From Ceratopteris richardii (Eukaryota; Streptophyta; Polypodiopsida; Polypodiales; Pteridaceae): DNA of 64,000 bases. The notes beneath the pieces were generated by a model. It worked only from the letters and a program-made list of their open reading frames with translations, ran no database searches and was not told where the DNA came from. Where the stretch lies: NCBI GenBank assembly GCA_020310875.1, contig CM035444.1, positions 22,547,772 to 22,611,771 of the forward strand. The letters run 5' to 3'. Below are positions 35,953-46,897 of this stretch, one piece after another (within the stretch, counting starts at the first letter, position 1; each line of letters begins with the position of its first letter). Made by a program: the position numbers and the translations under genes.

Positions 35953-36295
35953 ACGACCAATGACTAAAATACCTTGATACAAAAAATTGATTGTATCTCA
36001 AAAAGTTGAATAGAACTGCCCAAACGATTTCTGCTAAACCTGTAGCAGACTTTGAGATGCTTATATTGGCAAACCGAAACAAGTATATACCTTTGGCACA
36101 AAAAGATGAAATAGCCTACACAAGCATTGCGATAATGCATTTGGAGGCTGAAACGAGCTCATATCGCAATTTTGGCACCACAAAGCGAAGTAATTTTGAT
36201 CTCTGAAACACCTTGAGTATGCTCACCAAAATTTGTACAATTCTGAGATTGCAACCGAAGAGGTGTAAACGATGCCCTCGATGAAGCGGTAACCT

Positions 36296-36307
36296 GCTTT
36301 GATACCA
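36296..36307 (-). other. Primer-binding site of copia 2
   Basis: The minus strand reads TGGTATCAAAGC, one base from the initiator tRNA-Met complement. It is placed two bases from the remaining LTR stub at 36310-36320, exactly as in copia 1. Confidence 0.85.
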
Positions 36308-36320
36308 ATTATTGGAGGAT

Positions 36321-36407
36321 CGGACACCATTTGGTCATCCGTGTATATGACCAAAGATCTCGAGTTTAGACTTACTAGGAGGTCTTGTGCTCTTGTGAAC
36401 AAGTGAT
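36321..36407. other. Left part of the gypsy target sequence
   Basis: This stretch belongs with 60131 onward: the large gypsy element split the two. It is not homologous to the copia LTR that precedes it. The last four bases, TGAT, are repeated at 60131-60134. Confidence 0.55.
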
Positions 36408-36920
36408 TGTAAGGTCGCCGGATTGGCATATTGTAATTTCATATTTTTCCTATACCGCATGAACCGAAAGGTCGTAGCGAAGTGTTGTATCTTTTTATCA
36501 ATCAATGAAAAGACATGGCAGTGACTCTCCGGTGACGACGAGCGGAATTGCCAAACTGTCTGTCTGGGCGATTGCGGTCATTGGAGACGCTGTGGTGTAT
36601 GATTCGTGAAATCCTGAGTAAAGTTAACTCTTACTTTGTTTAATTGCATTGATTTGTGATTAACTCAGTACTGTTAAGTGGCCGATAATAAGTCTATGCA
36701 ACGGTGTTGAATAACTCCTGCGTTGTGTATTGTGAAAAGTCTAACCAGGATTCTGACAGCAAGCTGTATAAAGGATTCGATATTGAACATTAACGTACTG
36801 CTGATTGGATAGGTTAATTGGGAAAATTAAGTTACAGGGCCTCTGATTTATCAGACCCCTACCACTCCCAAGAACCCGAAAGAACTTAAAAGTGCTTGTG
36901 ATGAAAACACACTTTTAACA
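36408..36920 (+). mobile_element. 5' LTR of the giant gypsy element (513 bp)
   Basis: Starts TGTAAGGTCGCCGGATTG and ends ACACACTTTTAACA. By-eye comparison with the 3' LTR shows roughly 25 differences, about 95% identity. A TATA-like TGTATAAAGG lies at 36765-36774. The terminal CA is followed by C and then the PBS. Confidence 0.93.
36765..36774 (+). promoter_or_regulatory. TATA-like box in the gypsy LTR
   Basis: TGTATAAAGG, conserved in the 3' LTR copy, lies about 150 bp before the LTR end. Promoter function is inferred from position. Confidence 0.45.
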
Positions 36921-38470
36921 CTGGCGCCGTCTGTGGGAATCGAACCCACGACCAGTCTCAATCGAACCCACAAGGGCTGCATCACGGCTCAGTCTCATAT
37001 CTTCAATTTGTTTATCGATGCGCAAAAAACGCTTTGCTTGATATCCCAACTGCTTTTCTCTTCTCTCTAGCTCTTCAGATTGGAACTGCATGGTTTTAAA
37101 ATAGGCTTCTCTTTCATTCTGCACTCCTTCCAATTCTTTCTTCAATTTGAGAGATTTTCCAATCTCTTCTTGTAATTCTTGATCATGCCTGAATAGTGTT
37201 TCAGTAGTCTTATGGAGCTCCACTTCAGCTTTAAGCACATTGGCGGCCAGGGACTGAGAGGCTTCTTCTAAGATACTGTATGCTTCACGCATGCTATGAA
37301 GTTCATTACCTATGGCGATCATCGCATCTATTTTATCAATGAGTTCCTGCTTCAGCATGGTTATGTCTGTATCCTTTTGACACAATAAAGCATCCTTCTG
37401 TGCAAGCTGATCTTGAAGTTGCTGAATCTGTAATTGCAGGGCATGGTTTTCGACTTTTACAACATTGGCTTCCTCCTATAAAGGGGCAATGTCAGCCTCA
37501 AGAATATCCACCTTGTGTTGCAATTCCTGTCTGATATTGTCAGTAAACATCTTCAATTGCATTGGTAGCTGCTGCGAAAATTGGATTAACATGCGACCCA
37601 TGGACTCTAATTCAGTAAATATTGGAACCGAAAGAGGAGGAGGAAGTGGCTGAGATGATGAGGCTGACAAGAGGTGAGGGGAAGGTGGTGGAGAATAATT
37701 GGGTGAAGAAGATGAGGTAGATGGTGCTTCAAGAACAATAGGTTGAACTGGGACAATTGGCACCGCAGTTTGCATGATAGGCTCCAACATTATTCCTGTT
37801 GTCTGTTGCGTTGTTGTTTTCGTTTTGTTAATTACAGAGTCCACCAAAACAATCACTTCATTACTATTTCCGTAACAATAGCTTGCACATCTTCTGAGGT
37901 GTCCTGCTGAGAATTCGCATGAGAAGAACTTGCTTCGGAATCAGCAGTGGGCATACTTTGTTCCTTTTACTGGGTTGGAGAAGACTGGGTAGAAGAATCA
38001 GTAGGAATCGATGTTGCGGTGTCGTGGAAGATCTCTTCTTCATTTACGGCGTTGGAACCTTGCACCTGGCTCTCCGACAGGCTTATGCGGGTGCGTTTTC
38101 GACGAAGAAGTTGGAAAAGATCTTCATCCTCATCCTCATCATCGTCGAGCACTTGAACATAGTCTTCATGGAACAAGATAGGAGTGTTGGGAGGCGGTTG
38201 CGCGGCTTGGAGTACCGGAAAAAGAAAGGTAAGGATATGTGGTAAACGAGAGCGCGGAAGATCACCCTTATTAAAATGTTTAATAACCGTAACACATTCA
38301 CGGTGAATGCGCCGAAAATAATAAGAGGCAAAATTGACAGACTCAGGCTGAAGTTTTGATGAGTCAAGTAATTGCAGCCAGTTCTGTACGCACAGATGCC
38401 CAATTAGTAGAGTGTTCGAGAGTAAAGAAGCACAAGAGAAGAGTCCCAAAATTTTCAAATTAATGGGCAT
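36915..38470 (-). pseudogene. Antisense accessory gene next to the 5' LTR
   Basis: About 518 codons on the minus strand, broken by two stops (37965 and 37476) and one frameshift (about 37860). The N-terminal 90 residues (from MPINLKILGLFSCASLL) are a helical domain of unknown family. Next come an acidic run (DDDEDEDEDLF), a basic cluster (LLRRKRTRISL) and a Ser/Pro-rich segment. The C-terminal 200 residues form a long heptad-like coiled coil (for example LKKELEGVQNEREAYFKTMQ). The last codons read through the PBS, and the TAA stop lies in the LTR. Antisense genes are known in some Tat-lineage elements, usually near the 3' LTR. Function unknown. Confidence 0.6.
36922..36953 (+). other. Primer-binding site with unusually long tRNA match
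   Basis: TGGCGCCGTCTGTGGGAATC continues with GAACCCACGACC. Its reverse complement reads as a complete tRNA 3' half: T stem, the T loop TTCGATT, second T stem strand, acceptor strand and CCA. The tRNA is probably a Lys-type isoacceptor, but I cannot confirm that. Canonical PBSs stop at about 18 nt because of m1A58; here the apparent match extends to about 32 nt. Confidence 0.75.
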
Positions 38471-38519
38471 AATTTTTCTTCTTCGAGGTCTTAGAGAATT
38501 CCCTCAAAGCCATGTAAAT

Positions 38520-39306
38520 GCACTAGAGGAGTCCTCTAGTTGCATAACCTCAACTTGTTGTAAAATATCACTTGTAAATTAGTAGGAAATTCACTTTTTT
38601 GGAATAAAGTGCCGGTCTCTTGTGTGAAAGGACCAAACTTAGGGCACATGTATATAAGTCGCTTTGTGACTCTTTGTAGAGACTTTTTTGCCATTGTGAA
38701 GAAGGAGCTCTTGAATCTCGAATTTGCCTCTTTCCTGCAGATTTCCATACTCTCTTTGATCTTGCATGTGTGTGTAATGCTTGGAATGTGTGTGCAGGAC
38801 TGTTGTCTACCTCTCCCCACTGTTTTTGAGCTACTGTAGTGTGTGTGTGAGCTTGTAGGAGTTGTGGCGTGAGTGTGGGTGCTTCCCGCCATTCACTATT
38901 TTGGTCATAACTTGAAGTAGGGTTGTCAGAATCGAGTGAAACTACTTCCAGTAGATGCGTCTCGTAGAGAGCTTCGAAACAAGTTCGGAGCTTGGAGCTG
39001 AGAGAAATCCTCGATTTACTAAAAACTGCTATAAGAGGTATCGCGATAGACACTTTCAGTCTTTTAGTGAGTTTGAGAGGTGGATTAGTCTTCTCTCATG
39101 CATATCAGCTGAACCACTTCATTTTCCATCATGTGTGCACATGTCTTCATACACTTGGTTAGGTCGTTTGATCGGATTGACATATAAGCGTGTATCAATT
39201 TCCCACTATACGTACTTGTGTTGCAAATGAGGTTTAGTCTCTTTGGCACAAGTCCTTGAGTCTTCTTGACTTAAGTACACACGTTTTTGGCATCGTTGTC
39301 GGGGAA
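38520..39306 (+). mobile_element. Possible second LTR end with Asp-type PBS
   Basis: TGGCATCGTTGTCGGGGAA at 39288-39306 differs by three C/T- or G/A-type changes from TGGCGCCGTTGCCGGGGAA, the tRNA-Asp PBS common in Athila/Tat elements. The preceding 750 bp would be its LTR. It contains a near-palindrome at about 38531-38549 (ACTAGAGGAGTCCTCTAGT) and TATATAAG at about 38650. No partner LTR was found, so the left limit is uncertain. Confidence 0.4.
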
Positions 39307-39652
39307 CACTCAGCCAAGGTGCCTTTGTGATGGTTATAGATCGAGTGTGATGGAATCGTACTTGTAGAAGTGAACTCGTTCCGTGGCAAGTAGTCAATCA
39401 CTTCACCACTTGTTATTTCACATCGCGGAGGTGTGTGTAATGAGTTTTTAGGTTTAAAGTTAGTAGGAAGGGAGAGAAGGAGGAGTTAGGGTTAGGTCAG
39501 AAGGAGAGGAGAGGAGAAGAGAAGTGAAGTAGGAGTAGGCTAAGATCACCAAAAAACCCAAAAAATTTTCCAAAATTAATAAAATTCAGTTTCTGCCACA
39601 AAAAGTATAAAAACCAAAAAATTTGAACTCATTTCATACTTTCCTGCATTCT
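39307..39652. other. Purine-rich leader, no gene
   Basis: GGAGAGGAGAGGAGAAG-type sequence and A-rich stretches occupy 39460-39620. No coding frame is evident. It leads into the GTATCG array. Confidence 0.4.
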
Positions 39653-40880
39653 GGTATCGTGTGCGAATAGCGACCGGTATCGTGAGAGTGGTATCGTGCG
39701 TTACAGGCTCACAAGACTAAGTATTGAGCTCAAGTTGCAATCAAGACACCACAAAGGTAAGATTCAACAAGAATTCCTTGGCAAAAACACACCAAAAGTG
39801 CACCAGCACGTGATTAAGTGCGCATTCGGTATCGCGGGGGTGGGGAACAGTTTGTTTTTTGAAATTTCTTGAAAGAGACAATGTGTTAGGACTGAAGAGG
39901 GGTGAGAGAAGAGAAAGGGGGTGCAAAAGTTTTGAATTTTGGAGGTATTTTGGCTTGAGTATCGCGATCGGTTGAGTTTTTGGTATCGTGATACCAAAAA
40001 TTCCCTTGTATCGTGATACTCGCCGAAGTATCGTATCGTCGGTTACCAATCTTGGTATCGTGATACCACTTTTGGTATCATATCGCCAAGTTGGTATCGC
40101 GATCTCACTTTACCCTGTGGTATCGTATCGGGTGCCACCTTGGAATCGTATCGTCTTAAGTCACACCTAGTATCGCGATACCATAATAGTATCGTCTCGG
40201 TGCAAGTGGGTGGTATCGTATCACCACTTGCATCGGTATCATATCATGCCCAACCCTAGTATCGTATCGTCTCAGTGTCAGGAGTCATATCGTGATACCA
40301 AGTTGGTATCGTATCGGCCCTTTGCGAGTGGTGTCGTATCGTCTGGATTTTTAGTGTTGTATCGTGAGGACCATTGGTATCGTATCGTCCCAGATTTTGG
40401 TATCGTATCGCCAACCCCTGAAGTATCATATCGTGCCAGGTCCTAGTTTAGTATCGCGATACCATACCAGTATCGTATCGTGATCAGTAGCAGTATCGTA
40501 TCACCTGACTGATTCAGTATCGTATCGTGTGGACCCCTAAGGTATTGTATCTTCAGGAAAGTCGGTATCGTATCGTGATCAGTAGCAGTATCGTATCGCC
40601 TAGCTCCTAGGTATCGTATCGTGAGTTGCTGTGGTATCGTATCGTGTGAGGGAATTAGTATCGTATCGTAGGAAACTCTGGTATCGTATCGTTGAGTTGG
40701 TTCAGTATCGTATCATCGAGTGCATCAAGTATCGTATCGGCCAAGCATTAGGTATCGTATCGTGACCAACTGTGGTATCGTATCGCTGACTACGATAGTA
40801 TTGTATCGCCTAGATATCTGGTATCGTATCGTGGCCAAGGAAGTATCGCCTAGTGCAGTATCGCCTAGAAATGGTATCGT
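39653..40880 (+). repeat. Irregular GTATCG/GTATCGTATCG array
   Basis: More than 30 copies of (A/G)GTATCG, most as GGTATCGTATCG(T/C), are separated by unrelated spacers of about 8-25 bases. Some sites form short palindromes (AGTATCGCGATACCA; GGTATCGTGATACC). Translation gives YRIV-type repeats in several frames without a consistent frame, so it is probably not coding. It lies directly upstream of gag, within the element's leader. Confidence 0.9.
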
Positions 40881-41104
40881 CCAGAGCTTTTGTAGCATTT
40901 GGCAGGACAAACTTAAGGCATTTGAAGAGCCACTCAAGGAGAGTTTTGGAGACCTAGAGAGCCTCAGGAGGGTGAATGAACTTGAGGTCAGGGAGAGTGC
41001 TAAGTAGCTGAAGAAGTGTCATATCCTCTATAGGGAGTACCACTCAGGCCAGTCACTGTTCTGTCTATTCAGATACCTCTAGTGATTCCGAGGAGGAGAT
41101 ACCA

Positions 41105-43720
41105 ATGGCCTCAGAAGACATGCATGGTCCAGCTCCAAGTAGAGACTTCATGACCACAGTAGAGGGAGAGTACCGTACCTCCTTACAGTATGTGTCTACT
41201 AATGCCCAGGAGATTCCCATCTACCTGGATGGCTTAAACAGATCAATGGCTAGGTTGGTAACCTCTATGGCTGCCACAACCGTGCCTAGACCTGCTGTTA
41301 AGTATGAAGGAGGAGCATATATGGACAAAATAGGTCACATATACATAGTGACAGAATGTCCTCAGATGATCAATGAAAGGGGAGAGTTAGTGGAACAAGA
41401 AAACCCAGGAAGAACCAACCCTGAGGAACTAGTGACGACCCCTAGAGGTAGATCCCAAGTAACACGAGTCTTGAGAGGAGACTTGATACCTCAAGATGAT
41501 TACCTGTTGGAAGTCTATATAATTCATGGGTCAGATGTATTACTTCAAACAGACTTACTGGCTCCAGGAAGAGAAAAGCCCTATGACATTTTATGAACTG
41601 AAGGATCCAGAAGACGAAACTAGAATCACATACCTAGACAAAAATCAGAGAAGATATTGGTTGGTTAGTGCTTTGGACAGAGCTCGTCTGAAATACATGG
41701 GTTTGCCTGTATTTCCCCAGAGAGATCAGACAACTACCTTGCAAAACCCCTTTGGAAATCAACAAGAGACAGAACACACCACGTCATGACAAACTAGCCA
41801 ACGGAGTGTTCCAAACTGTACTCATGTACAATTTGCGACTCCAGGAGTGCAAACAAACAATCAGGCCCACCCAGGAGTAGGGAATCAGTACCGATCACCA
41901 GTGAGACCACGACCACCAGTAGGAGGGCAGCTTGGAATACCTCCAATTAGACAAGCTGTCCCGGTCTTTCCTGTAATGCCTAGACCACCAGAACCAATGA
42001 GAAGACTGAGACCTATCCAAGTGGCCAAGTGTGTAAGAAATCATTACGATGGATTAGGAGAACCCTAGGATCACATTGCTGAATTTAAACAAGTACTAAG
42101 GGCAGAACAAGTAGACGACTTCTTTGTGCAGTATGAGTCTTTTGGACTCACCCTCACAGGAACGGCTCAGACTTGGTTCCAGCCGTTAGATCCTAATCAG
42201 TTTGGAAACATGGAGCAATTTTTTCAAGAATTCATTGGGGAATTCACTAAGAGAGGGATTAAACAAATTCTACGTCTTTAATCCATAGTTTTAAACAAAA
42301 CCCTAATGAAATAGTGAAGACAGCTGCCCAAAGATTCAATCAGTATGTGGATAGATGCCCAGTTGCTGAGAGACCCACTCAGCAAAAAATGATTACATTA
42401 TTTTTGGACGGACTCACAAATGGAACCCTAAGAACGCTAGTTTACGTGAAGAGGCTACAAACCCTAAGTGAGTGTCTTCAGGAATGCATTGATTTAGAAG
42501 ACAATCTAGCTGAGGACCTCAAGAGCACGCCTAGCCCCACTAAATCAGAAGACTCTCGGAGTACCATTACATCCAACTCCAGTAATATGGAAGAATTAGC
42601 GGAGTTATTAGCAAAGAAACTAGGAGTCCAGGGGCAAAGAACTTAACAACACCCAACCCTAAGAGTGCCAATGTTATGAAGGTGTAACCTATGTGGAGGA
42701 GATCACCCCACACACACCGACAAGGGACGCACATCCGATGCACATCCGACACACATGCGAGGAGGGACGCACATCCGACACATCCTTACAGCAGATCGCT
42801 CCAACAAGGGACTGCCCTGTACTGCCACATAGAACAAAAATACACCAACCACACTACAAAAAATTGTCCATTCAATAGGCAGTCACACCCCTTACATCCA
42901 CCACAATATCGACCATACGGGTATCCACCTAGAGAGCCAAATTGAGAGATGCCCATATACAATCCCTATCCAACACCAACAGGAGCACCAAGTCTTTATG
43001 AACAAGCACCATATCTACCACCCCAACCAGTGTTAGGACCACAATTGTCACAACCTCAACAAGTGGTACCTGTGAAGTATGCTCAACCAGAAGAAAATTT
43101 GGAAAGAGCCATAGTGCCAGCATCGACGACGATCACTGTAGAATCAACAAACCCTGGATATGAGCTAACCTCTGGAGATTATTATCCCTATGAAGCCAAC
43201 ATGTTAGAGTATGAATCAGCATATGATTCGGCTTACTCTGGATATGATGGTTATGATCAGGCTTATGGAACAGAGGTAGCAACTTTGATGTATACTGCAC
43301 CTAAAGCACAACCACCCATGAGACCAACCATTAGACCACCTTGTGCCAAGAGGACTGTATTATAGATGCGGAGGAGACCATTTTATTAGAGAGTGCCCTC
43401 GACCTTTCAGTCCACCATCACCTAGGACTTGGGAAGGATATTGCAATGACTGCGGAAAGGAACATCTTTTTAGGGACTGTCTTAAGAATCCAACCAAAGT
43501 CCAAGATACTGCACCAATCAACGTAATTGAAGTAATAGAAGGAGCTGGAAGTGATAAGGAATACACCGTGCCTTTAAAGGCCATCACACAAGCTCAAATG
43601 AAAGAACGAAAAGGAAACCAACCAGATCGGGAACAAGAAGACACTAGGAAGGAAAGTCTCAAAAACCGAATGATGGAAGATTCAAAGAACCCACATGAGA
43701 ACACCCAAAACATTAAAGCA
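41105..43720 (+). pseudogene. gag of the giant gypsy element
   Basis: Starts MASEDMHGPAPSRDFMTTVE. A frameshift near 41560 and stops (41787, 42067, about 42281, 42644) break it. The capsid domain is around 42080-42290 (FFVQYESFGLTLTGTAQTWF, then FFQEFIGEFTKRG) and continues at 42314 (AAQRFNQYVDRCP). Pro- and Tyr-rich segments follow (42949-43330). The nucleocapsid shows YRCGGDHFIRECPRP and CNDCGKEHLFRDC at 43360-43490, two zinc-knuckle-like motifs; the first lacks its leading Cys. A short duplication of GGGACGCACATCCGA lies at about 42724-42780. Confidence 0.8.
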
Positions 43721-44530
43721 TAGAAATGGAAGGAAAGAAGACAAAAACTTAAAGACAAATGGATGAAAAACAAAAGTCAAGATAATAAGAAACAAACCAG
43801 AAGTATGAAAGAACAAGAAAAACATGAAATTCAAAAGGGAGTACCCATTCCACCTATTCAAGAAGAAGAGAAACCGGAATCCATTTTAGTTGACCCAAAA
43901 TCCGACGATCTAGACATGTGGCTGAAGGCCTACCAAGCTAGAATTAAGACTGGACCGAATGTAGAGCAACATGAAAAACTTTACCCACAAGGGGAATTAG
44001 AACAAGAGAGGCTTGCAATATGTCGAAAGCTTATAGAGGTTGCACAAGCTACCCTAGAAAAGACTATTCCAACCCTACCAGAGACGAGAATACTAGATGA
44101 TCAATATAAAGAACACGTCGGGGCCTTGGATAAAGAACTTAGAGGGAAGGATGACAAGTGCGAGCGAACTAGAACCCAGGATGAACCACTGTCAACCATA
44201 CCGGACTTAGAGGCAGAATGGCCAAAGGAGTTATGGAATAGCATTCGAGAAGAACAATGGAAGAAAAATGGAGTATTGAAGCCTCCTTTTGAGGAAATAG
44301 ACGTGGCAGTCTATCAACCCAACCCCAACCTAGAAGAAGTATACAAAGAAATATCAAGAGTCGACAGAAATAGAGAAGAAACCCAGAGCATTTCAACATT
44401 GCCTGATTACATGGGAGAATACGAGAAGGAATCCATGATAATACGAGCACCCACAGTACATGGAAAAGGAAAAGAAAACTCAGAAAAGACTTCACAAAAT
44501 CTAACGGAACTAAAGAAGACAAAAGTATAA
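43721..44530 (+). pseudogene. gag-protease linker
   Basis: An open frame of 255 codons (43763-44528), strongly charged, with no known domain (for example PESILVDPKSDDLDMWLKAY). It connects the nucleocapsid to the protease region and ends at a stop at 44528, so the polyprotein is broken. Highly charged linkers are usual in large gypsy elements. Confidence 0.6.
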
Positions 44531-44542
44531 TGCAAACTAACC

Positions 44543-44964
44543 GTGGAAGAACTACTTCGAATTAAGCCAAATTTATGGAAGCAAATAGCAAGCCAAATGG
44601 AATTAGGGCAAGAAAAGGAAGAGGAAGAAGTTAAGAGAAAAGAAAACACTTCTAAAATACAAATCCCAATTGATAAAGTGGGAGAGTTTAGTGAAGGAGA
44701 TGAAGGTAATACGTGTCTACCTGTCACTTACAATGGGTACATGACCAAGGCTATCCTAGACATGGGAGCCGGGGTAGGAATTGCCACCAAGGAGATTTGG
44801 AAGAAATGGGGAAAACCTGCCTTACGACCCACACGCATGAAACTCCAATTAGCAAACGGTCATGTGGAGAAACCCTTAGGAATACTGGAAAGAGTCAAAT
44901 TGACTACCTGTGGGGTACAATTTGAACACACATTAGCCATTTGTAAATTCGAAAAGGCTAATAA
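44543..44964 (+). pseudogene. gypsy aspartic protease, N-terminal part
   Basis: LPVTYNGYMTKAILDMGAGV contains the retropepsin site as DMGA (usually DTGA/DSGA). KLQLANGHVEKPLG and FEHTLAICKFEKAN follow. The frame is cut by the copia insertion at 44965 and resumes at 52398 with EMILGRPFMRQM, the usual ILGRPF end of plant retropepsins. Joined in silico the domain would be complete. Confidence 0.88.
44960..44964. repeat. Left target duplication of copia 1 (AATAA)
   Basis: AATAA here equals 52393-52397 on the other side of copia 1. A 5-bp duplication is standard for copia integrases. Confidence 0.92.
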
Positions 44965-45195
44965 TGTTGGAGATAGACGTCTGCGGAAGCACGCGAACAG
45001 CACAAGGAAGAAGAAGAAGCTTGGAGCACAAACACACAATACTGAATGTATTACTAGAGAATGTACAAAGATAAGTAGCCCATTAGGGCAATAGGCGTAT
45101 ATACAAGCCGGGGGAAAAAAACCACCTAAAGAGGGAAAAAAGTGCCCCGACAGTCCTAGAGTGTTTACACACATCACTACCTAAATATATCAACA
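44965..45195 (-). mobile_element. 3' LTR of copia 1
   Basis: Plus-strand ends TGTTGGAGATAGACGTC and AAATATATCAACA. The minus-strand purine tract (CCAGGGGGGATTT) is at 45196-45210. Confidence 0.95.
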
Positions 45196-45269
45196 AATCC
45201 CCCCTGGGAGTGATGCGGTGAACAAGGAGCTGGCACTCATGTATAAGGAAGTGCCAAGCTATGTGGAAA

Positions 45270-45843
45270 TCACTCCACAAAAGGAAGTAAGCCCAAAGCT
45301 TTGCGGGTCAAATCAGCCATAAGGCGTCTGAGCCACACACACTCAACAGTCGCTGTGAAAGCTGCCCTATACTCAGCCTCACAACTGGAAGTGGCCACAG
45401 TAGGCTGCTTCTTGCTCAACCAAGATATACATGAGCTACCAAGCATGAAGCCAAAACCACTGGTGGACACACGAGTGTCATAACAACCAGCCCAATCTGA
45501 GTCAGAAAAAGCATGCAAATCTGGCGGTAGTGATCCCCCCTTGGATAAAACAACCCAAGTAGTCGAGTACCACTCAAGTAGTGAAAGATGCGCTTAACCG
45601 CTTTCCAATGCGTGACTCCTGGGCAATGCATAAACTTGCTCATCTGTGAGACAGCAAACTGAATATCTGGCCGAGTAATGCATAAGTAAATCAAGCATCC
45701 AACAGCCTGCTGATAGAGAACAACATCAAATGCATCTCCAACATCATGAAGACTCAATCGTAAACCTGTCTCCATAGGAGTGGCAATAAGCTTACAGTCT
45801 TCAAGGCCAAAACGCTGCAATAATGTGTCAATATATTCAAAAG
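45270..45843 (-). pseudogene. copia 1 RNase H remnant
   Basis: Minus-strand IDTLLQRFGLEDCKLIATPM, AVGCLIYLCITRPDIQFAVS and VKRIFHYLSGTRLLGLFYPR are followed, after a frameshift near 45520, by HAFSDSDWAGCYDTRVSTSG. Then come SSCEAEYRAAFTATVECVWL and an abrupt end. Compared with copia 2, the final part with FTDSQ and ARTTHIEVHYHY is deleted near 45305. Confidence 0.85.
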
Positions 45844-46870
45844 AAACAGGCTCATTCTCATCACAGAGACTAGATGCAGCCATAGCATAGCAATCTGATG
45901 CAAAGGAGGCACTATGAGAGCCTGAACGAGTACGATATGACAAAGGTGCATCTAATTTGCTGTCACGCAAAGTTTGCACCAGCCATTTTGGCATAGTTTT
46001 TGCCTGCTCAATATCAGCTCTCTCATCAACAAGTGCATCATGTAAATCTGCATCAGAAATGGAATGATCTGCATCATCATATGAAACCTGCAAAGGCTGA
46101 GAAGTTGCCTCATTAGGACCAGCACTAGCCTGTCCACCTGTAAAAAGAGGCATCAAAGTATCATACATGTCTTTGAAGCTAACAGATGTCTCCTTAGTAC
46201 ATGAAAGCAATGGCTGAATAGCATCTTCCACAAAGACAACATCACGGCTAACCAGAATGCATTTAGTCTGTGGATGATACAGACGATAGCCTTTACTTTC
46301 AGAACTGTACCCAACAAAAATACATTTTACTGCCTTATCATCCAATTTTCTGCGATGTTGTTCAGGCACTAATGCATATGCCAAACAACCAAAAATACGC
46401 AGATGAGAAACAGATGGCTTGCGGTCATGCCAAGCCTCATATGGAGTGATAGACTGCAACGCTTTAGTGGGACACCTGTTCAGTACATATGCTGCACACA
46501 TGACAGCCTCAAGCCAGAAACTATGTGGTAAAGCCTGACTTTTGACCATGCACCTCGCCATCTCCATGAGTGACCTGTTCTTTTGTTCAGCAACTCCATT
46601 CTGTTGAGGTGTATACGACACTATACACTGGTGTTTTATCCCACGTTCAGCTAGAAATGCATTAAAATCTGAAGACATATATTCCCCCCCTCGATCAGAA
46701 CGGAGGGTGCCCATTTTACATGCTGACAGATTTTCAGCCAAAACCAAAAACTGTTTGAAGCACATGAACACTTCGGACTTTGCTTTGAGTGGATATACCC
46801 ATGCATGCCTGGAAAAATCATCAATGAAAGTCACGAAGTAAAGGTAATTTCCAAAAGAGGGTGTCTGCAT
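45841..46870 (-). pseudogene. copia 1 integrase, fused across the RT deletion
   Basis: The minus-strand frame from TPSFGNYLYFVTFIDDFSRH to the 3' end is open into RNase H. It has LRSDRGGEYMSSDF, NGVAEQKNRSLMEMARCM (Glu kept) and CIFVGYSSESKGYRLY, then the linker DAPLSYRTRSGSHSASFASD. Shortly after comes NEPVSFEYIDTLLQ: RT motifs from IGTK to YVDD are missing, about 0.7 kb relative to copia 2. The deletion keeps the frame. A stop at about 46871 separates the pre-integrase part. Confidence 0.88.
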
Positions 46871-46897
46871 AGGACCACAGACATCACTATGTACAAG

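Larger units (their letters stand above)
31419..36320 (-). mobile_element. Minus-strand Ty1/copia element (copia 2)
   Basis: Gag, protease, integrase, RT and RNase H are present in copia order on the minus strand, with a 231-bp 3' LTR at the left. The PBS is at 36296-36307. The 5' LTR keeps only about 11 bases, then unrelated sequence begins. It belongs to the same family as copia 1 and supplies the uninterrupted reference for that element's insertion site and deletions. It is inactive: the gag start codon is lost and several frames are broken. Confidence 0.9.

Noticed and set aside
39653-40880. CRISPR-like array (repeat plus spacer look)
   Set aside because: The motif is only 6-11 bases, spacing is irregular, and the sequence is part of a plant retrotransposon leader.
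40210-41007. Proteins with YRIV-type repeats
   Set aside because: They appear in several frames because the DNA motif itself repeats. No frame stays open across the array.
43360-44925. Minus-strand and alternative-frame ORFs across gag-protease
   Set aside because: These are shadows of the plus-strand gag-protease region and lack domain similarity.
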